A DNA stretch of 8,572 bases. It comes from Deltaproteobacteria bacterium. Its GTDB lineage: Bacteria; Desulfobacterota; UBA8473. This document shows, one piece after another, positions 6,784 to 8,572 of the stretch. The position numbers were made by a program, and so were the translations under genes. Where the stretch lies: NCBI GenBank assembly GCA_030623035.1, contig JAUXFK010000121.1, positions 1-8,572 of the forward strand, given 5' to 3'. The notes under the pieces are model-generated. The model ran no database searches and was not told where the DNA came from. It worked only from the letters and a program-made list of their open reading frames with translations. Each line of letters starts with the position of its first letter. Position 1 is the first letter of the stretch.

Positions 6784-7749
6784 TTATTCAATAAAGACAG
6801 CCGAATCATACCGAAGCATTCTTAGGCCTTCTCGCCAGTTGTCATGATAGTCTGGAACTTCGCCGCAAAGATTCTGAAGAATCCATTTTGCAAAAGTTCC
6901 GCCTGCCCTGTCACAGATAGGATATCCGCCTCCGAATCGCGCATTGATCTCAAAAAGACTTGCATGATCCGTATCGTCAAGAAACCCCTGAAAACAGATA
7001 CATCCATATATGCCTGGAAATACTTCGAAGAGCCTATCTGCAATTCGTCTAAATTCAGGCACTCGAAGGGTCTCAGCAAAGCAAACTTCACCTGCCCTCA
7101 CAAACTTTCGAAAGTGTGGAACACAAGAGACGCACCCTTTTGATCTATCGTAAAAACAGTTGACTGTATATTCTTTATCTCTAAAAAATTCCTGTATAAT
7201 ATATAAATCTTTATCTTCGTCTTTCTTTATCAATTCATCCTGGGAGTCTACAATGGATGCTCCGTTGCTGCAGGAACCGTCTCGCGGTTTCATAAAAAGG
7301 GGAAATTTCAAATTTTGCAAATCATTTAATGCACTGCGCAGACTCCATGTGCGAGGCGTTGGTATTCCATTTTCTTTCAACAGGCGTGCAGTCATCTCTT
7401 TGTCTCGTGTCATACGAATAAACTCTTCAGAAGAAATAAGAATTTCAGTTCCGTTCTCAAGAAAAAGATCACTGTTTTCCGTATAGCCAATCAACTCGGT
7501 ATCAATCGTAGGTATAATGAGATCAACGTGATGCTTTTTACAGATGCCCAATACTTTTTTCAAAAAGTCCGGGGAAGTGCAGCGGGGGACTTTATATGTA
7601 TAGTCAGCCACCTGACACGCAGGACTCCATAATGGGTCCATATCGATCGTAATTACTTCGAGATCATATTCAAGCTCTTGAGCAGCCCGTCTGAAACAAT
7701 TGATCAGCTCCACTCTACGGCCAACTGATGAAAATAATAACCGAATCAA
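6784..7749 (-). CDS. ATP-grasp ligase, carbamoyl-phosphate-synthase-like, in glycan locus
   Basis: ATP-grasp enzyme of 321 aa. Such proteins join a carboxylate to an amine or similar group through an acyl-phosphate; relatives in capsule loci are often labelled carbamoyl-phosphate synthase-like. The N-terminal pre-ATP-grasp domain begins LLFSSVGRRVELI (about 1-110). The ATP-binding lysine region FMKPRDGSCSNG is at 152-163, the hinge IIQEFF at 184-189, and metal ligands E267 and N269 lie in FEINARFGGGYP (266-277). The protein is much too short to be a true CarB and has no glutaminase partner. The start is TTG at 7749 with AAAAGGTG about 5 nt upstream; the family N-terminus begins at this point. 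The HAD gene follows after 2 nt, suggesting the two act together. The substrate is unknown; attaching an amino acid or another acyl group to an amino sugar is one possibility. Confidence 0.88.
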   Translation of the reverse strand: MIRLLFSSVGRRVELINCFRRAAQELEYDLEVITIDMDPLWSPACQVADYTYKVPRCTSPDFLKKVLGICKKHHVDLIIPTIDTELIGYTENSDLFLENGTEILISSEEFIRMTRDKEMTARLLKENGIPTPRTWSLRSALNDLQNLKFPLFMKPRDGSCSNGASIVDSQDELIKKDEDKDLYIIQEFFRDKEYTVNCFYDRSKGCVSCVPHFRKFVRAGEVCFAETLRVPEFRRIADRLFEVFPGIYGCICFQGFLDDTDHASLFEINARFGGGYPICDRAGGTFAKWILQNLCGEVPDYHDNWREGLRMLRYDSAVFIE

Positions 7750-7754
7750 ATTTT

Positions 7755-7762
7755 CACCTTTT
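7755..7762 (-). promoter_or_regulatory. Ribosome binding site supporting the TTG start of the ATP-grasp gene
   Basis: Minus-strand AAAAGGTG ends 5 nt before the TTG at 7749. No in-frame ATG nearby would keep the conserved N-terminal strand and the GRRVEL motif. Confidence 0.6.
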
Positions 7763-7834
7763 ATATTATCTTTATTAGCAAGTTACAAATACCGATCTTC
7801 ACACTCAGTAGCGGCATAGCTGACTCACTGTTAT

Positions 7835-8428
7835 TTACTGCATACTCCCCAAAAACTCCTCCATTGTAGCATGCCCTTCCTGGCAGATCCCTTCCCTTTT
7901 TATCACCTTCCATATTGTCATCCCAATAATCTTCAAATCCAACCAGAGGGACTGATGATCCACATAACAAACATCCAGACTGAATTTTTCCTCCCACTCA
8001 ATGGCATTCCGCCCTTTCACCTGTGCCAGTCCGGTAATCCCTGGCTTTACCTCATGACGCCGCGCCTGCTCTGGCGTGTACCTATCCAGATACTCTATGA
8101 GCAACGGCCTTGGGCCTACTAAGCTCATATTACCTTTCAACACATTTATCAGTTCCAGAAATTCATCCATACTTGTTTTCCGTAAAAAAAGCCCCAATTT
8201 CGTTAACCTTTCAGCATCCGAAAGAAGTTTACCCTTCTCATCACGGGCATCCGTCATGGTGCGAAATTTATAGATTGTATAGGGCCTCCCATACAGGCCG
8301 GGACGAATCTGCCGAAATATGACCGGCATCCCGATCTTTTTGTACACGAGTAATCCTATAACAACAAGAACAGGGGAGATTATGATCAGTAAAGGAATGG
8401 CGATTGCCAGATCAAGGATGCGTTTCAT
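7835..8428 (-). CDS. EpsL/PglC-type phosphoglycosyl transferase (bacterial sugar transferase)
   Basis: Initiating enzyme of glycan assembly. It moves a sugar-1-phosphate from a UDP-sugar to undecaprenyl phosphate at the inner face of the cytoplasmic membrane. It is 197 aa, the small monotopic type (PF02397) without the extra membrane helices of WbaP-like proteins. Residues 7-28 form the hydrophobic re-entrant helix with the Ser-Pro break (S18-P19). Also seen: RQIRPGLYGRPYTIYKFRTM at 39-58, the catalytic Asp-Glu dyad D88-E89 in SMDEFLELINVLKG, the PRP motif in SLVGPRPLL (102-110), and RRHEVKPGITGLAQVKGRN at 123-141. It resembles B. subtilis EpsL closely in length and motifs. The ATG at 8428 has only a weak GGAT site. 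An 85-nt gap follows to the ATP-grasp gene. Its presence with an EpsN-like aminotransferase suggests an amino-sugar primer. Confidence 0.95.
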   Translation of the reverse strand: MKRILDLAIAIPLLIIISPVLVVIGLLVYKKIGMPVIFRQIRPGLYGRPYTIYKFRTMTDARDEKGKLLSDAERLTKLGLFLRKTSMDEFLELINVLKGNMSLVGPRPLLIEYLDRYTPEQARRHEVKPGITGLAQVKGRNAIEWEEKFSLDVCYVDHQSLWLDLKIIGMTIWKVIKREGICQEGHATMEEFLGSMQ

Positions 8429-8495
8429 ATATCAGAGATCCATTGATTTTATATCTAGTGTCCATCCATAAATGGCCCTTTTGCCCAATCTCTGT

Positions 8496-8515
8496 GTCAG
8501 GCTCAGATTTTAATC
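8496..8515 (-). repeat. Right copy of the 20-bp inverted repeat flanking the three-gene cassette
   Basis: On the minus strand this reads GATTAAAATCTGAGCCTGAC, differing at one base from the left copy at 5983-6002. Its first bases supply the last codon and the TAA stop of the edge fragment at 8510-8572. I see no matching short direct repeat outside the two copies. Confidence 0.75.
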
Positions 8516-8572
8516 CTCGAAATATGTCAATATATTCCTGCGGTTAAAATCTTCGCCTTCCTTGACCTTGAA
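8510..8572 (-). CDS. C-terminal end of an unidentified gene running off the right edge
   Basis: Twenty in-frame residues (FKVKEGEDFNRRNILTYFED) precede a TAA at 8510-8512; the start lies beyond the window. The composition looks protein-like, while the other two minus frames stop earlier or read less plausibly. I cannot assign a family. It would be the gene before the phosphoglycosyl transferase in the same direction, with an 81-nt gap, so it is probably part of the same glycan locus. Confidence 0.4.
   Translation of the reverse strand, partial: FKVKEGEDFNRRNILTYFED

Noticed and set aside
6784..7749. Carbamoyl-phosphate synthase large subunit (CarB)
   Set aside because: The protein is 321 aa with one ATP-grasp unit, while CarB is over 1000 aa with two; only the fold is shared.
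7761..7997. 78-codon minus-strand frame overlapping the end of the phosphoglycosyl transferase gene
   Set aside because: It lies in another frame across a strongly conserved coding end; the translation (MGGKIQSGCLLCG...) shows no family features.

Overview
The window is bacterial chromosome with moderate-to-low GC. It holds seven clear protein genes, a short gene fragment at the right edge and one weak open frame. The gene content gives no firm taxonomy. A BFN/DUF151 protein is present, which points away from enteric bacteria. EpsN/EpsL-type glycan genes, short intergenic repeats and frequent TTG/GTG starts would fit a deep-branching lineage such as Planctomycetes (an anammox-type organism is my guess), but this is only a hunch.

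Left half, housekeeping. uvrB (nucleotide excision repair) lies on the + strand at 219-2216. It converges on a minus-strand pair, miaB (tRNA methylthiolation) followed 52 nt downstream by a BFN-domain protein. A small AT-rich hairpin lies between the convergent ends. Behind miaB is a 529-bp stretch without a confident gene (4169-4697). It contains a candidate MITE-like element with broken inverted ends and 10-bp direct repeats, a 75-codon open frame of doubtful status, and a near-consensus sigma70-type promoter on the minus strand.

Right half, surface glycan synthesis. A minus-strand run reads from right to left: end of an unknown gene, EpsL/PglC-type initiating phosphoglycosyl transferase, ATP-grasp ligase, HAD phosphatase (2-nt gap, translationally coupled), and EpsN-type PLP sugar aminotransferase. 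The likely logic is this. The aminotransferase makes a 4-amino sugar nucleotide. The transferase loads a sugar phosphate on undecaprenyl phosphate. The ATP-grasp/HAD pair makes or attaches a modifying group. The acetyltransferase that accompanies such enzymes in bacillosamine pathways is not seen here.

The most unusual signals are in this glycan locus. One is a 4.5-copy, 8-bp tandem repeat inside the aminotransferase coding sequence, so unit changes would shift the frame. Another is a 20-bp inverted repeat pair (19/20 identical) that brackets the transferase, ATP-grasp and HAD genes. There is also a long hairpin before the aminotransferase that pairs better in the transcribed strand, and a run of TTG/GTG starts. 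No rRNA, tRNA, CRISPR array or intact transposase gene was seen.
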